Below are positions 1 to 7,799 of a DNA stretch of 64,000 nt, piece after piece; position 1 is the stretch's first letter, and each line of letters begins with the position of its first letter. Under the pieces are notes generated by a model. It was not told the origin of the DNA. It worked only from the letters and a program-made list of their open reading frames with translations, and made no database searches. Location: positions 124,001-188,000 of the forward strand of contig JANLVI010000013.1 in NCBI GenBank assembly GCA_031363915.1. Reading direction: 5' to 3'. Source of the DNA: JANLVI01 sp031363915 (GTDB lineage: Bacteria > Vulcanimicrobiota > Vulcanimicrobiia > Vulcanimicrobiales > Vulcanimicrobiaceae). A program made the translations under genes and the position numbers.

Positions 1-953
1 CATCCGCTAGGCGCAGCGTCTTCGCTTGGTTCGACGACGGCATTGAGATTGGACAAGTCCGCAGGGATTGCAAACGCGAGTGTAAGCGATCTCGGTGCGG
101 CCTGCACGTGCTCGAAGACGATCCGCACCGAATCGAGTCTCGCGCGGCCCCACTTTAGCGGAGCTTCGGTGGCCTCGCTCTCGATGTACGTCGCACCATC
201 GGTTGTGACGAAGTGCACGAGCCACGGCGTTCCGCTTGCGCTCTTCCCGGAAAAATTTCCGTCAGTTCGCGCTTGTACGACGGCGCCGGTTGCCTTCGCG
301 ACCCACACGTCGCGAAGACGATTCGACTTCGGTTCGCTGACGGCAATCAGCGCAAGGTGCGTGGTCTCTTGCCCGTCCACGGATTCATCGCCGACGATCG
401 TGACCCGATACCGACGATCGGCGTTGGTGGCGATGGAACCGATCACTTTCACATTGTCATCCGCACGTACGCGATTTGCGGTGCGACTCGAACAAGAACG
501 GATGCCGAACGAGTACAGCGGCGAGATCTCGGGAACCGCAAAACGCTCGACGGCAGCCGGCGGATTCAGCACAATTCCGTCCACCGTTTGGGGTCCATAA
601 CGCATTCCTGCGGAAAAACCTGCGACGAAATTGATCCCGTGCGGTACGTGCGGATGCGCGATTTCGTAGTCGCTGAACTTGTTGACACGAAATTCCCCGG
701 ATGTGGATTTCACCTCTCCGGTGTAGCGGTCCGTTCGGACGCTCCCCGCCGATGTTACGGTAACGGCGACGACATACTCTGTGACTTCGGGATACTTCAT
801 CATCGCCCAAAGCGTTTTCGCGCGATCGAATACGGCCGATCCAGCCGGATCCGCGACGCTCACGGTCGATTCGACGCTCGATAGCGCGACAAACGCCACG
901 AACGCGATTCGCACAATTTGTGAAACGGCGAGTTTACGCCCGTATCTTTTCAT
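1..953 (-). CDS. Secreted protein of unknown function (3' end outside window)
   Basis: An open frame runs from an ATG at 953 to the window edge with no stop, giving at least 317 codons. The first ~35 residues form a signal peptide (KR-rich start, then a hydrophobic stretch ending near VSVADPAG), so the product is exported. The body resembles the decayed proteins encoded at 29.1-30.0 kb: an alternating beta pattern with a 'YRVTIVGDE...HLAL...LRDVWV' block that matches 'YAVEVIDDAGERLTHLHL...FRDVYID' there. I do not recognise a named domain; a lipoprotein-carrier (LolA)-like fold is only a guess. It is the first gene after the MFS gene on the same strand (150 bases between) and may be its own unit. 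Confidence 0.75.
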   Translation of the reverse strand, partial: MKRYGRKLAVSQIVRIAFVAFVALSSVESTVSVADPAGSAVFDRAKTLWAMMKYPEVTEYVVAVTVTSAGSVRTDRYTGEVKSTSGEFRVNKFSDYEIAHPHVPHGINFVAGFSAGMRYGPQTVDGIVLNPPAAVERFAVPEISPLYSFGIRSCSSRTANRVRADDNVKVIGSIATNADRRYRVTIVGDESVDGQETTHLALIAVSEPKSNRLRDVWVAKATGAVVQARTDGNFSGKSASGTPWLVHFVTTDGATYIESEATEAPLKWGRARLDSVRIVFEHVQAAPRSLTLAFAIPADLSNLNAVVEPSEDAAPSG

Positions 954-1103
954 CCCGCAGGGCCGTATCCGGCCTTTCCGGTTGCGATGCCTGCTATTTA
1001 ATCGCATGCGTTAGGGCGTAACGGAGTAGATTTTTCTCCGGGATTTGGCACCGACTTCATCGTTGAACTGCCCCTTCCCCGAAACGGTCATCCCGCCGAA
1101 GCA

Positions 1104-2300
1104 TCACGGCTCGTGTAGCGCATCCATCTTCGCAAGACGCGGGAAGACGAGCGCCCATAACACGACGACCGCGAGCGTCGCCGTTCCGCCGAGCACGACG
1201 CTCGGAATCGTGCCGAGCAGTGCGGCGAGCGTCCCCGATTCAAACGCACCGAGTTCGTTTGATGCGCCGATGAAGACGTTCTCGACCGCTGAGACGCGAC
1301 CGCGCATGGCATCCGGTGTGTTGAGCTGGACGAGTCCCGAGCGGATCGCCACGCTGATCATATCGGCTCCGCCCAGCACTGCAAGAGCGATGAGTGAGAG
1401 CCAGAGTGATTGCGAGAGTCCGAAGACGATCGTACCCAGTCCGAAGACGGCAATCGCAAGTAGCAACGTGCGTCCGACGTGATTTTTTGGCGGCTTGCGT
1501 GCGAGCAACACCGCGATGATGAAGCCACCGACCGATGGGGCCGCGCGCAGCACGCCCAAACCGAACGGACCCACGTGCAAGATCGCGTCGGCGAATGCCG
1601 GTAGGAGCGCCGTCGCGCCGCCGAAGAGTACCGCGAAGAGATCGAGCGAGATCGCGCCCAAAATAATGGGCTGCGCGCGAATGAACCGCAGTCCGCCGAG
1701 TGCGTCGTGCCAGCTCGCCTGCGATGCAGGCGCTTCCGAAAGACGGCGCGGAAGCGGCAAGAGCGCAATGGCCGCACCGCCGATGGCGAGCATCACGATC
1801 GCCGTCGTGAGGGCGACCGGCGTGCCCACTACGACCAGCGCTCCACCCAGCGCCGGTCCGCCGACTTGCACGACTTTCCGAATCGAGGAAAAGAGCGATG
1901 AGACATGCATGTATCGGTCGCGCGACACGAGATTGAGCAGCATGCCGCGTTCGGCCGGCGCAGCGAAAGCACGCGCGATTCCGAGCAGCAGAATCAGCGC
2001 GAGATACGGCGCCAATCGATCCACGTGCAGGTTCGAGAGGATGACGAAGCAACCCGTTGCGATCGCTTCGCACGCGATCGTCAGAATGATGATCGATTTG
2101 CGGTCGAAGCGATCGGCGGCGAGGCCGACGACGAGCGCGAGCACGATCGTCGGGAGAAACAACGTCAGCCCGACGAGACCTAAATCGAACGCGCGGTGGT
2201 GCAACGTGAAGATGTACCACCCGATTGCGACTTCCTGAATCTGACCGGCAATTTCGGCGCTAACGAGCGCCACGAAGAACGCCGCGAGACGTCGGTTCAA
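1104..2300 (-). CDS. MFS transporter, drug/siderophore exporter type
   Basis: A 398-residue inner-membrane protein with about 12 hydrophobic segments and the MFS loop 2-3 signature 'GLAADRFDRKSI'. The sequence is of the EntS/MFS_3-like type, so it probably exports a small hydrophobic molecule by proton exchange; the substrate cannot be told. I prefer the TTG start at 2300 because a GAGAGG ribosome-binding site lies 8 bases before it (2314-2309). A GTG at 2318 in the same frame is the alternative and adds six residues. It stands alone, with 208 bases upstream before the DUF2630 gene. Confidence 0.85.
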   Translation of the reverse strand: MNRRLAAFFVALVSAEIAGQIQEVAIGWYIFTLHHRAFDLGLVGLTLFLPTIVLALVVGLAADRFDRKSIIILTIACEAIATGCFVILSNLHVDRLAPYLALILLLGIARAFAAPAERGMLLNLVSRDRYMHVSSLFSSIRKVVQVGGPALGGALVVVGTPVALTTAIVMLAIGGAAIALLPLPRRLSEAPASQASWHDALGGLRFIRAQPIILGAISLDLFAVLFGGATALLPAFADAILHVGPFGLGVLRAAPSVGGFIIAVLLARKPPKNHVGRTLLLAIAVFGLGTIVFGLSQSLWLSLIALAVLGGADMISVAIRSGLVQLNTPDAMRGRVSAVENVFIGASNELGAFESGTLAALLGTIPSVVLGGTATLAVVVLWALVFPRLAKMDALHEP

Positions 2301-2363
2301 GCAGATAGCCTCTCGCACGCGGAATTAGAACAGAGGTGCAGACCGCTTGGGTCCAGGTTTAAG

Positions 2364-2381
2364 GAGGGCATACTTGCCCTC
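2364..2381. other. Perfect 7-bp hairpin next to an SD-like sequence
   Basis: GAGGGCA and TGCCCTC flank a TACT loop. The arm includes part of an AAGGAGG sequence (2361-2367), and on the plus strand a TTG at 2374 follows with a 13-codon frame ending in TGA. No plus-strand gene follows, so a leader-peptide role is unlikely. On the minus strand it lies between the DUF2630 stop and the MFS start but has no T-tract. It may be a weak terminator or a chance structure. Confidence 0.3.
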
Positions 2382-2508
2382 TACTGTAGCTGCCGACTCT
2401 GGGTGGTTGCGGTGACGTTTGACGCATTTCCGCAATACTGCCATGACACGAATGGAATGCGACTTCGGCCCTCAGTCAGCTTTTCGAAGGCACCAGCGCA
2501 GAGGCGAC

Positions 2509-2730
2509 CTACTCGACGTAATTCTCGACGACGCGGGCCTTGCGCAGTTCGGTCTCTGCGGGATGCTGGCCGAATTCTTCCTTAGCAAGACGTTGGCGCA
2601 GCAGATTCCAAAGCTCCCGCTCGACGCGAATCGCTTCGGGACGGTCTTGTTCGTGGGCCGCTTTGCCACTTCCAGCCTGTAAAATACGCTGTTCTTCCTC
2701 AGCAAACTCTTCGATATTTTGATCGTTCGT
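2509..2730 (-). CDS. DUF2630 family protein with apparent ACG start
   Basis: The frame encodes 73 residues ending '...LLRQRLAKEEFGQHPAETELRKARVVENYVE'-like sequence, read in pieces as 'ELWNLLRQRLAKEEFG' and 'TELRKARVVENYVE'. This matches the DUF2630 pattern (acidic N-terminus with EEEQ, then LDxxWDLLRQRRA, then VExY). The function of DUF2630 is unknown. There is no in-frame ATG, GTG or TTG after the stop of the upstream GNAT gene at 2773. The reading that best fits the family begins at ACG AAC GAT CAA (2730), where other members have Met. The weak GGGG at 2745-2742 is the only SD-like sequence. Either ACG is used as a start, the gene has lost its start by an ATG-to-ACG change, or there is a base error. 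Confidence 0.65.
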   Translation of the reverse strand, partial: TNDQNIEEFAEEEQRILQAGSGKAAHEQDRPEAIRVERELWNLLRQRLAKEEFGQHPAETELRKARVVENYVE

Positions 2731-2772
2731 GGACGTCGTATCCCCACTTTTTCGCGCGCTACCACAACGGAG

Positions 2773-3267
2773 TCACGCGGACGACAGGCGGCAGCGAATC
2801 ACATCCCAACGCGTTCCGTCAGCACGCGTGACGTGTTCGCTCAAGACTTCTTCTTCAAGAAAACCGAAGCGGCGATAGAGCGCCCGCGCCGATTCGTTAT
2901 GGACGAAGACGTCGAGCGCGAGCGTCGTCAGGCCGATCCGTCGAGCGTGAGCGATCGCAAACGTCAGCAGCGCCGAGCCGATCCCGCCTCCACGCCAAGC
3001 GGCGGCGACCATCAGCCCAAGAAAGCGCGTTCCCTCATCGCCGTGCGGTCCGCGAAACAGTCCAAGCGTTCCGACAATTGTGCCTTGCGCGCGCGCGACG
3101 ATTATCGTTTGCTGCCCGATCGCGATCGCGCCGACTAAGCCGGCCGTACGCGCCTCGATGTCCAGGGGCAGCTCCGTTCCGATCCAGCGCCCTTCGGCCG
3201 CAACAGCGGCGAGCAGTTCGGTTGCTGCGTACTCTTCACCCGGCCGCAGGTACCCGACGTCGATCAC
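2773..3267 (-). CDS. GNAT N-acetyltransferase
   Basis: 164 residues with the acetyl-CoA-binding motif 'AAWRGGGIGSALL' at about residue 96 and the typical C-terminal 'NESARALYRRFGF' helix-strand pair. It transfers an acetyl group from acetyl-CoA to an unknown amine. The GTG start at 3267 overlaps the TGA of the HNH gene (GTGA), which fits translational coupling; a longer frame from 3315 would run inside the HNH gene. It is the last confident gene of the hemQ-protease-HNH-GNAT run. Confidence 0.85.
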   Translation of the reverse strand: MIDVGYLRPGEEYAATELLAAVAAEGRWIGTELPLDIEARTAGLVGAIAIGQQTIIVARAQGTIVGTLGLFRGPHGDEGTRFLGLMVAAAWRGGGIGSALLTFAIAHARRIGLTTLALDVFVHNESARALYRRFGFLEEEVLSEHVTRADGTRWDVIRCRLSSA

Positions 3268-3719
3268 GCCGGGCGTTGAATCGCACTCGTGTGAACGCGG
3301 TGACACGCAACGCACAGCGTTTCAAGATTTTCCAAATGATGCGAGCAGCTGAGAATCCCGTGCGAACCGTTGCACGGAACGATGTGGTTAATTTCCAAGC
3401 GATCCGTGCGTTTGGCTTTGCGCCAGTCGCGCATCGCGGCAAGATACGCCTTGTGGGTCGCCGCCGTCTTCTTGCTCGGGCGCACGGGCGGTTTGTGCGC
3501 GCACTGAACGCACCGGTATTTGTCGCGCCGCTTTGCGGCACTGCGTGCGAGCGTCCACCAATGATTGGTCCAGAACGCAGCGCCGCACTTGTCGCTGCAC
3601 CACGTGCGACGGCGGGGCGGAAGTTCGGCCGCGCACCACGCGCACGAACCTTCGCGCACGGGAGCTGCAAGCGAACAAATTTGTAAGAGGGCCTTGCCGT
3701 CGGGCCGTTCGGCGATCAC
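3264..3719 (-). CDS. HNH endonuclease with N-terminal zinc ribbon
   Basis: 151 residues. The N-terminal part has two CxxC-type pairs (CAWC near residue 26, CSDKC near residue 41), likely binding zinc. The C-terminal part carries the HNH core: 'LEINHIVP' then a histidine-rich loop and 'NLETLCVACHRVHT', with the metal-binding His and Asn in place. It is therefore probably a DNA nuclease, but no restriction, phage or repair partner is nearby, so the target is unknown. The GTG start at 3719 overlaps the stop of the preceding protease-like gene, placing it in the same transcript. Confidence 0.8.
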   Translation of the reverse strand: MIAERPDGKALLQICSLAAPVREGSCAWCAAELPPRRRTWCSDKCGAAFWTNHWWTLARSAAKRRDKYRCVQCAHKPPVRPSKKTAATHKAYLAAMRDWRKAKRTDRLEINHIVPCNGSHGILSCSHHLENLETLCVACHRVHTSAIQRPA

Positions 3720-4606
3720 GGCGCAACTTTCATACCGAGTCGACCCGCGGGGACATCGACTACCAGCACGTGCCCTGCGAAAAGCGCGTTGCCGATCACA
3801 CCGTCGAACGGCTGCGCGATTGCGGCGGCGCTCGTCCCTGCGGTTACGGCATAGGCCAGCGGTGATGCGAGCCTCGCCGATCCGACGTGCAGCGCGCCGG
3901 CCGTTGGGGCGCCAATCAGCGCGACCGGCAACCCGAACTGATTCGCGTTAACGCGCGTATTGCGTCGATCGCGGAGGGATCGACCCGTGATCGCGGGCCA
4001 ATCGCGTACGTTGACCACGAGCGCGAACGGGCTCGAGCCGACATCGAGCATCGCGCGTTCGTATTTCTGCTGACCGACCTGCATCGCCAACACGAGCTTG
4101 TTGCGGTACGTGCCCGTCGATTCGTAACGCATCGGGACGTACACAACGTCGCTGACATCGTTCGGCAACTGCCCGACGGTGGGTGCCAGCGCGTATCGGT
4201 TGTGAACGAGATCGAGTGCGAGTGCGTGCGTTATGAAAAAATCGGCTCCGAGGATCCCGACGATCGGTCGACCGTCACTTTGACCAGCATCAATCGTTCC
4301 GCTAACCACGCCGTCGAATGACTGCTCGTGCGCGCCGAGCGCCCCGTGCAGTCGCGCATCGGCGCCGATCGGCACGTGATAACGCCGGATCGTTCCGCCG
4401 TAGAGAAACGTCGTGTCCGCGCCGAGATCGAGTTGCAGCCAGCTCCAGCCGATGCCGTCGATTTTTGCCGGAATGAGGACGTTACCGAGCGTTACAGTCT
4501 GCACGCCGAGCAACGCGGGTGCGGTTTTGAACGACTCCCACGGCGCTTCACGCGAACACGCGGCGAGCATCAGCAGCGCAGCGGCGAGCGCCGCGGTCTT
4601 TCGCAC
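3716..4606 (-). CDS. Predicted lipoprotein, retropepsin-like aspartic protease fold
   Basis: 296 residues from a GTG 11 bases after hemQ. The N-terminus is a lipoprotein signal with lipobox LAAC, so the protein is probably anchored to the outer face of a membrane. Two repeats each hold a hydrophobic-D-x-G turn, 'LDLGADTTFLYG' and 'LDVGSSPFALV', with a hydrophobic-GxxG partner ('GILGADFF', 'GVIGNALFAG'), which is the layout of a single-chain pepsin/retropepsin-like protein. The usual D-[ST]-G is D-L-G and D-V-G here, so catalytic activity is uncertain. Longer upstream frames overlap hemQ and are not credible. Confidence 0.65.
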   Translation of the reverse strand: MRKTAALAAALLMLAACSREAPWESFKTAPALLGVQTVTLGNVLIPAKIDGIGWSWLQLDLGADTTFLYGGTIRRYHVPIGADARLHGALGAHEQSFDGVVSGTIDAGQSDGRPIVGILGADFFITHALALDLVHNRYALAPTVGQLPNDVSDVVYVPMRYESTGTYRNKLVLAMQVGQQKYERAMLDVGSSPFALVVNVRDWPAITGRSLRDRRNTRVNANQFGLPVALIGAPTAGALHVGSARLASPLAYAVTAGTSAAAIAQPFDGVIGNALFAGHVLVVDVPAGRLGMKVAP

Positions 4607-4616
4607 GCTCCGGAGC

Positions 4617-5486
4617 TTAGCGCGAAACGAGTTCGCGCGTATCCTCGGCCAGCAATTGCGGTGAGGCCTCACCCGCGAGAAACTGCGGCAGCTGCGCGAC
4701 CGAAAATTGCATCCCGGTCCAGAATTGGCCGAACGCCGCATACTTGGCACTCGCCTCATCGAAACGCATTTCGTAGACGAGCTTCTTGAACGTCATCGGA
4801 TCGTCGGCGTAGAGATCGACGCCCCACTCCCAATCATCGAATCCGATCGAGCCGGAGATCACCTGGTTCACGAGGCCATGGAACGAGCGCCCGATCTTGC
4901 CGTGGTCTTGCATCATGTCCGCGCGCTCTCGGTACGGCAGCATGTACCAGTTCACAGCTTCTCCGCGCTTCTTATCCATGGGATAGAAACACACGTAGCG
5001 GCGATGCGGGATCTTTGCCCACAGCCGGCCGGCATTCCGCGGTTCGCGCGCTTGCATCGCAAGCGCTTCGTCGAATGCGGCGTTCCAATCATCGGAATGC
5101 GGTTTAAGTCCGCGCGCCGTTAGATCCGCGTGCATCTTCCCGGTTGCCTCGTAGAGCCCAAGCTCGAGAATCGAGACGTACGAGGCCAGCGGTTCGAGAT
5201 AGTCGCGTAGTTCGAGTCGGTCGATTGAGACCTGCATCTCGCCGAGTGCATCGAACGACTTCGCATAGTGTGTGAACATCAGGTCGGCTTTGTGACCCAA
5301 AATCTGCGCGAGGCCCAAGTCCGCATTCGGATCGCGCGCGAGCGTCGCCAGTACCGGCAGCGCTTGTTCGGCGATAGCGGTCTTGCGTTCGAGCGGCAAC
5401 TGATCCCAGCGGCGGCGATCGAAGCGGAACATCCGGTGCAGGATGCTCCAGCTATCGAGGCTCTCGGGGACGTTGGGATGGCGCAT
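4617..5486 (-). CDS. hemQ: Coproheme decarboxylase HemQ (chlorite dismutase family)
   Basis: 289 residues. HemQ decarboxylates iron-coproporphyrin III to heme b, the last step of the coproporphyrin-dependent heme pathway of Gram-positive bacteria and relatives. The diagnostic block 'YPMDKKRGEAVNWYMLPY' holds the catalytic Tyr168 and Lys of the family, and 'DHGKIGR' supplies the heme-ligand His195; 'GSIGFDDWEWGV' and 'YEMRFDEASAKY' follow as expected. The ATG at 5486 is preceded by GAGGAGG, deciding against the longer frame from 5567. No other heme gene is in the window. Confidence 0.93.
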   Translation of the reverse strand: MRHPNVPESLDSWSILHRMFRFDRRRWDQLPLERKTAIAEQALPVLATLARDPNADLGLAQILGHKADLMFTHYAKSFDALGEMQVSIDRLELRDYLEPLASYVSILELGLYEATGKMHADLTARGLKPHSDDWNAAFDEALAMQAREPRNAGRLWAKIPHRRYVCFYPMDKKRGEAVNWYMLPYRERADMMQDHGKIGRSFHGLVNQVISGSIGFDDWEWGVDLYADDPMTFKKLVYEMRFDEASAKYAAFGQFWTGMQFSVAQLPQFLAGEASPQLLAEDTRELVSR

Positions 5487-5505
5487 CGATCCTCCTCGGG
5501 TCGGC

Positions 5506-6480
5506 TTAGGCGGGGACGGCGCGTGCGTAGCGCGCGATTTCGGCGCGGATCTCCGCGTCGAGGGCATCGGGGCGTTCGCGATATTTCGCCCAGAGCTGCG
5601 GCATGTTCGCGATGTCGCTCACGATTCGTGCATAGACAGCATTCACCGGCGTCTTGACGCCCGCGGCGCGCCCGGCGGCGGCGACCGCGCCGTTGAGGAC
5701 ATCGACTTCCGTTTGGCTTTTCGCCGCGCGTAAGTCCCCTAGGAGCGAGGGCGGCTTGCGACCGCGCGCTCCCGCGACGCGACTCGCAAGAATCGCCCGT
5801 GCCACCGGGGTCGGCATCTGTGCAACAGCCTGCAGCACGCGCACGGGATAGCGCGGCAAATCCATCGCGGCGATGCCTTGCGCCTTCATCACCGCACGCA
5901 CTTCGCGGATCGCGCGAATTTCAAATTCGAAGACGTGATCGAGATGGACGAGTCGCTCGGGCAGGACGTTGAGAATCGCACACGATGCGTTCGCGACAAC
6001 GTTGAGCGCCAGCTTCGACCACTTGAGCGAACGATAGTCGCTCGCCGACTGCACGGCGATGCCGGTGGAACCGAACGCCGCGAGCACCCAGTTGTGGCTC
6101 GACGCGCCGACGGGCGCAAACGCGATGCCGCCGGCATTCGAGGCTTGAGATTGCCCGTCGCGATCGACGCCCACCGGCACCGTGAGCGCGCACGCCATAA
6201 TCGCATCCGCGCCGAAGGCCGCCGCGAGTTTCTCTTCGTTACCGACGCCGTTTTGCGGCGTGACGATCGTCGTCTTGCCGGGATCGCTCAGCGCGCGTGT
6301 GAGCGTCGCGATTGCACCGTCGGTATCGAAAGACTTGACGGCAACGATGGCAAGGTCGGCTTCGATCCGCTCGACGGCAGCGAGGTCGCGCGGCGCGTAC
6401 ACAACGTCGTTGCCGATCTTCGCAAGCAAATCACCCAAATAGCGTCCGACGGCACCTGCGCCGACGACATAGACGTTCAT
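5506..6480 (-). CDS. panE: 2-dehydropantoate 2-reductase (ketopantoate reductase)
   Basis: 324 residues. It reduces ketopantoate to pantoate with NADPH in pantothenate/coenzyme A synthesis. The N-terminal Rossmann motif is 'VYVVGAGAVGRYLGDLLAKIG'-like (GAGAVG at residues 7-12), followed by 'VAVKSFDT' and 'TPQNGVGNEE', both typical of the PanE/ApbA family, and a helical C-terminal domain with 'KWSKLALNV' providing the catalytic Lys. The ATG overlaps the dut stop (ATGA), so it is co-transcribed with nrdR and dut. Some ApbA-family members act on other 2-keto acids; no pantothenate gene lies next to it. Confidence 0.85.
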   Translation of the reverse strand: MNVYVVGAGAVGRYLGDLLAKIGNDVVYAPRDLAAVERIEADLAIVAVKSFDTDGAIATLTRALSDPGKTTIVTPQNGVGNEEKLAAAFGADAIMACALTVPVGVDRDGQSQASNAGGIAFAPVGASSHNWVLAAFGSTGIAVQSASDYRSLKWSKLALNVVANASCAILNVLPERLVHLDHVFEFEIRAIREVRAVMKAQGIAAMDLPRYPVRVLQAVAQMPTPVARAILASRVAGARGRKPPSLLGDLRAAKSQTEVDVLNGAVAAAGRAAGVKTPVNAVYARIVSDIANMPQLWAKYRERPDALDAEIRAEIARYARAVPA

Positions 6481-6932
6481 CGTCCCGTACTCCCAAAGCC
6501 GCCCGCACCGCGATCGCTCATGCCAAGTTCGGTCACTTCGCGAAAGAGCGCCTGGATCACCGGCGCGACGACCATCTGCGCGATGCGGTCGCCGCGGCGG
6601 ATCGTGTACGGTTCGCTTCCCAAATTTGCGACGATCAAGCCGACCGGCCCGCGGTAATCCGCATCGATCGTCCCGGGCGCGTTGAGCAGAGTGAGTCCGG
6701 CCTCGAGCGCAAGGCCGCTGCGCGGTCGCAACTGCACTTCATAACCGGCCGGAATCTCGAGTGCAAAGCCGGTCGGCACGAGCGCGCGCGCCAGCGGAGC
6801 GAGAACGAGGTCCTCGGCAACGGCAGCGACGACGTCGGCCCCGGCGGAATCGGCGCTCATATAAACGGGCAGAGGCAAACCGATGCCCTCCGGCAGGCGG
6901 AGGACACCGATGCGGACGTTATTATTTGGCAA
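6477..6932 (-). CDS. dut: Deoxyuridine 5'-triphosphate nucleotidohydrolase (dUTPase)
   Basis: About 151 residues of the trimeric dUTPase family, which hydrolyses dUTP to dUMP and pyrophosphate. Motifs in order: 'SAGADV' (motif 1), 'RPRSGLAL' (motif 2), 'NAPGTIDADYRG' (motif 3 with the catalytic Asp), 'RRGDRIAQMVV' (motif 4) and the flexible C-terminal 'DRGAGGFGSTGR' (motif 5). The conserved N-terminal strand 'VRIGVLRLPEG' begins right after the nrdR stop, so I place the start at TTG 6932, inside the 3' end of nrdR. TTG 6878 has a better SD (GGAGGG) but would remove that strand. Confidence 0.88.
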   Translation of the reverse strand: MPNNNVRIGVLRLPEGIGLPLPVYMSADSAGADVVAAVAEDLVLAPLARALVPTGFALEIPAGYEVQLRPRSGLALEAGLTLLNAPGTIDADYRGPVGLIVANLGSEPYTIRRGDRIAQMVVAPVIQALFREVTELGMSDRGAGGFGSTGR

Positions 6933-7368
6933 GCAGGTCCGAGAGTTCGGCTTGGAAACTCTCCACGTCCCGGAACGAGCGATAGACACTGGCAAATCGG
7001 ATGTAAGCCACCTTATCGAGCACCTTGAGGGCTTCCATCAGCTTCTCGCCGACGAGGGTCGAGGCAACTTCATTCTCGCCACGTGAAAAAAGTTCGCGCT
7101 CCAGGTTCGAGATGACCTCGTCCATCTGGGCATCGGAGACGGGGCGTTTTTCGCAGGCGCGACGCAGCCCCGAGAGCACCTTGTCGCGGTTCCACTGCTC
7201 GCGGCGGCCGTCTTTTTTGACGACGAAGAGACGCGGTGCCTCGATCCGTTCGTAGGTGGTAAAGCGCTGCTTGCACGCCAGACATTCACGGCGGCGCCTG
7301 ACCACGGACTCATCGTCGCGGCTGTCGACGACGCGTGTCTCGCTCTTGCGGCAGGTGGGGCAGATCAG
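6922..7368 (-). CDS. nrdR: Transcriptional repressor NrdR, apparent CTG start
   Basis: 148 residues. NrdR represses ribonucleotide reductase genes, using a zinc ribbon to bind NrdR boxes and an ATP-cone to sense ATP/dATP. The zinc ribbon needs two CxxC pairs: 'ICPTC' at the very start and 'CLAC' near residue 30; the ATP-cone follows ('RLFVVKKDGRREQWNRDK'). The first pair lies upstream of the first GTG (7305), and a TAG at 7374 closes the frame, so the only plausible start is CTG at 7368, giving (Met)-I-C-P-T-C, against the family's M-[RK]-C-P. GGGGGA upstream may act as the SD. A GTG 7305 product would lack half the zinc site. Confidence 0.85.
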   Translation of the reverse strand: MICPTCRKSETRVVDSRDDESVVRRRRECLACKQRFTTYERIEAPRLFVVKKDGRREQWNRDKVLSGLRRACEKRPVSDAQMDEVISNLERELFSRGENEVASTLVGEKLMEALKVLDKVAYIRFASVYRSFRDVESFQAELSDLLAK

Positions 7369-7440
7369 AGTCTAGTCCCCCAGCGGTACAACATCTAGTG
7401 GCACCCTTCGAGTATAGGCCACAACATGTCTGCCCGGCAA

Positions 7441-7467
7441 ACAAAAAAGCCCGCAACGTGCGGGCTT
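7441..7467 (-). terminator. Rho-independent terminator after the zinc-ribbon gene
   Basis: AAGCCCGCA (7447-7455) and TGCGGGCTT (7459-7467) form a 9-bp stem with an ACG loop. On the minus strand the stem is followed by a T-run (complement of the A-run 7443-7448). It lies 27 bases after the stop of the gene at 7494-7643. Confidence 0.85.
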
Positions 7468-7493
7468 CCTCGACTTCGTGGACTCGGCTTGGC

Positions 7494-7643
7494 CTAGGTG
7501 GCGGCGCCGATCTTGAACATTTTCGTGCCGCATTCCGGGCACTTGCCTTCGGTCGCCGGGCGGCCGTTCTTCATGGTGATCTGCGTGGCGTCTTTCATTT
7601 CACGCTTGGTTTTGCACTTCACGCAGTATGCTTGGCTTGCCAT
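7494..7643 (-). CDS. Small zinc-ribbon protein, DUF5679 family
   Basis: 49 residues with two CxxC pairs, 'AYCVKCKTKREM' and 'GKCPECGTKMF', spaced as in a zinc ribbon, and the family block 'TMKNGRPATEG' between them. This matches the DUF5679 family, whose role is unknown. The ATG at 7643 fits family length; a longer frame from 7757 has no matching sequence. It is monocistronic: a terminator follows at 7441-7467 and dprA is divergent. Confidence 0.85.
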   Translation of the reverse strand: MASQAYCVKCKTKREMKDATQITMKNGRPATEGKCPECGTKMFKIGAAT

Positions 7644-7799
7644 CTCGTTTGTTTCTCCCATCGGCCGCGCTTGGGTAAGGGAGGCGCGGCCGCAATCGCC
7701 CCCCCGTATTCCGAGGGTATCGCGGCAATCCTCGTGAGGGGCGTACGAGGGATTCACGAGGGGAATTGCCGCCCCGTGCCGAGGGCGTGATAGGCGGGT

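Noticed and set aside
43..600. Plus-strand frame of 185 codons at the left edge
   Set aside because: The opposite strand is open across the whole region with a signal peptide and protein-like composition; the plus frame is its shadow.
2472..2765. 97-codon minus frame
   Set aside because: It is the +1 frame of the DUF2630 gene; the neighbouring frame matches a known family and this one does not.
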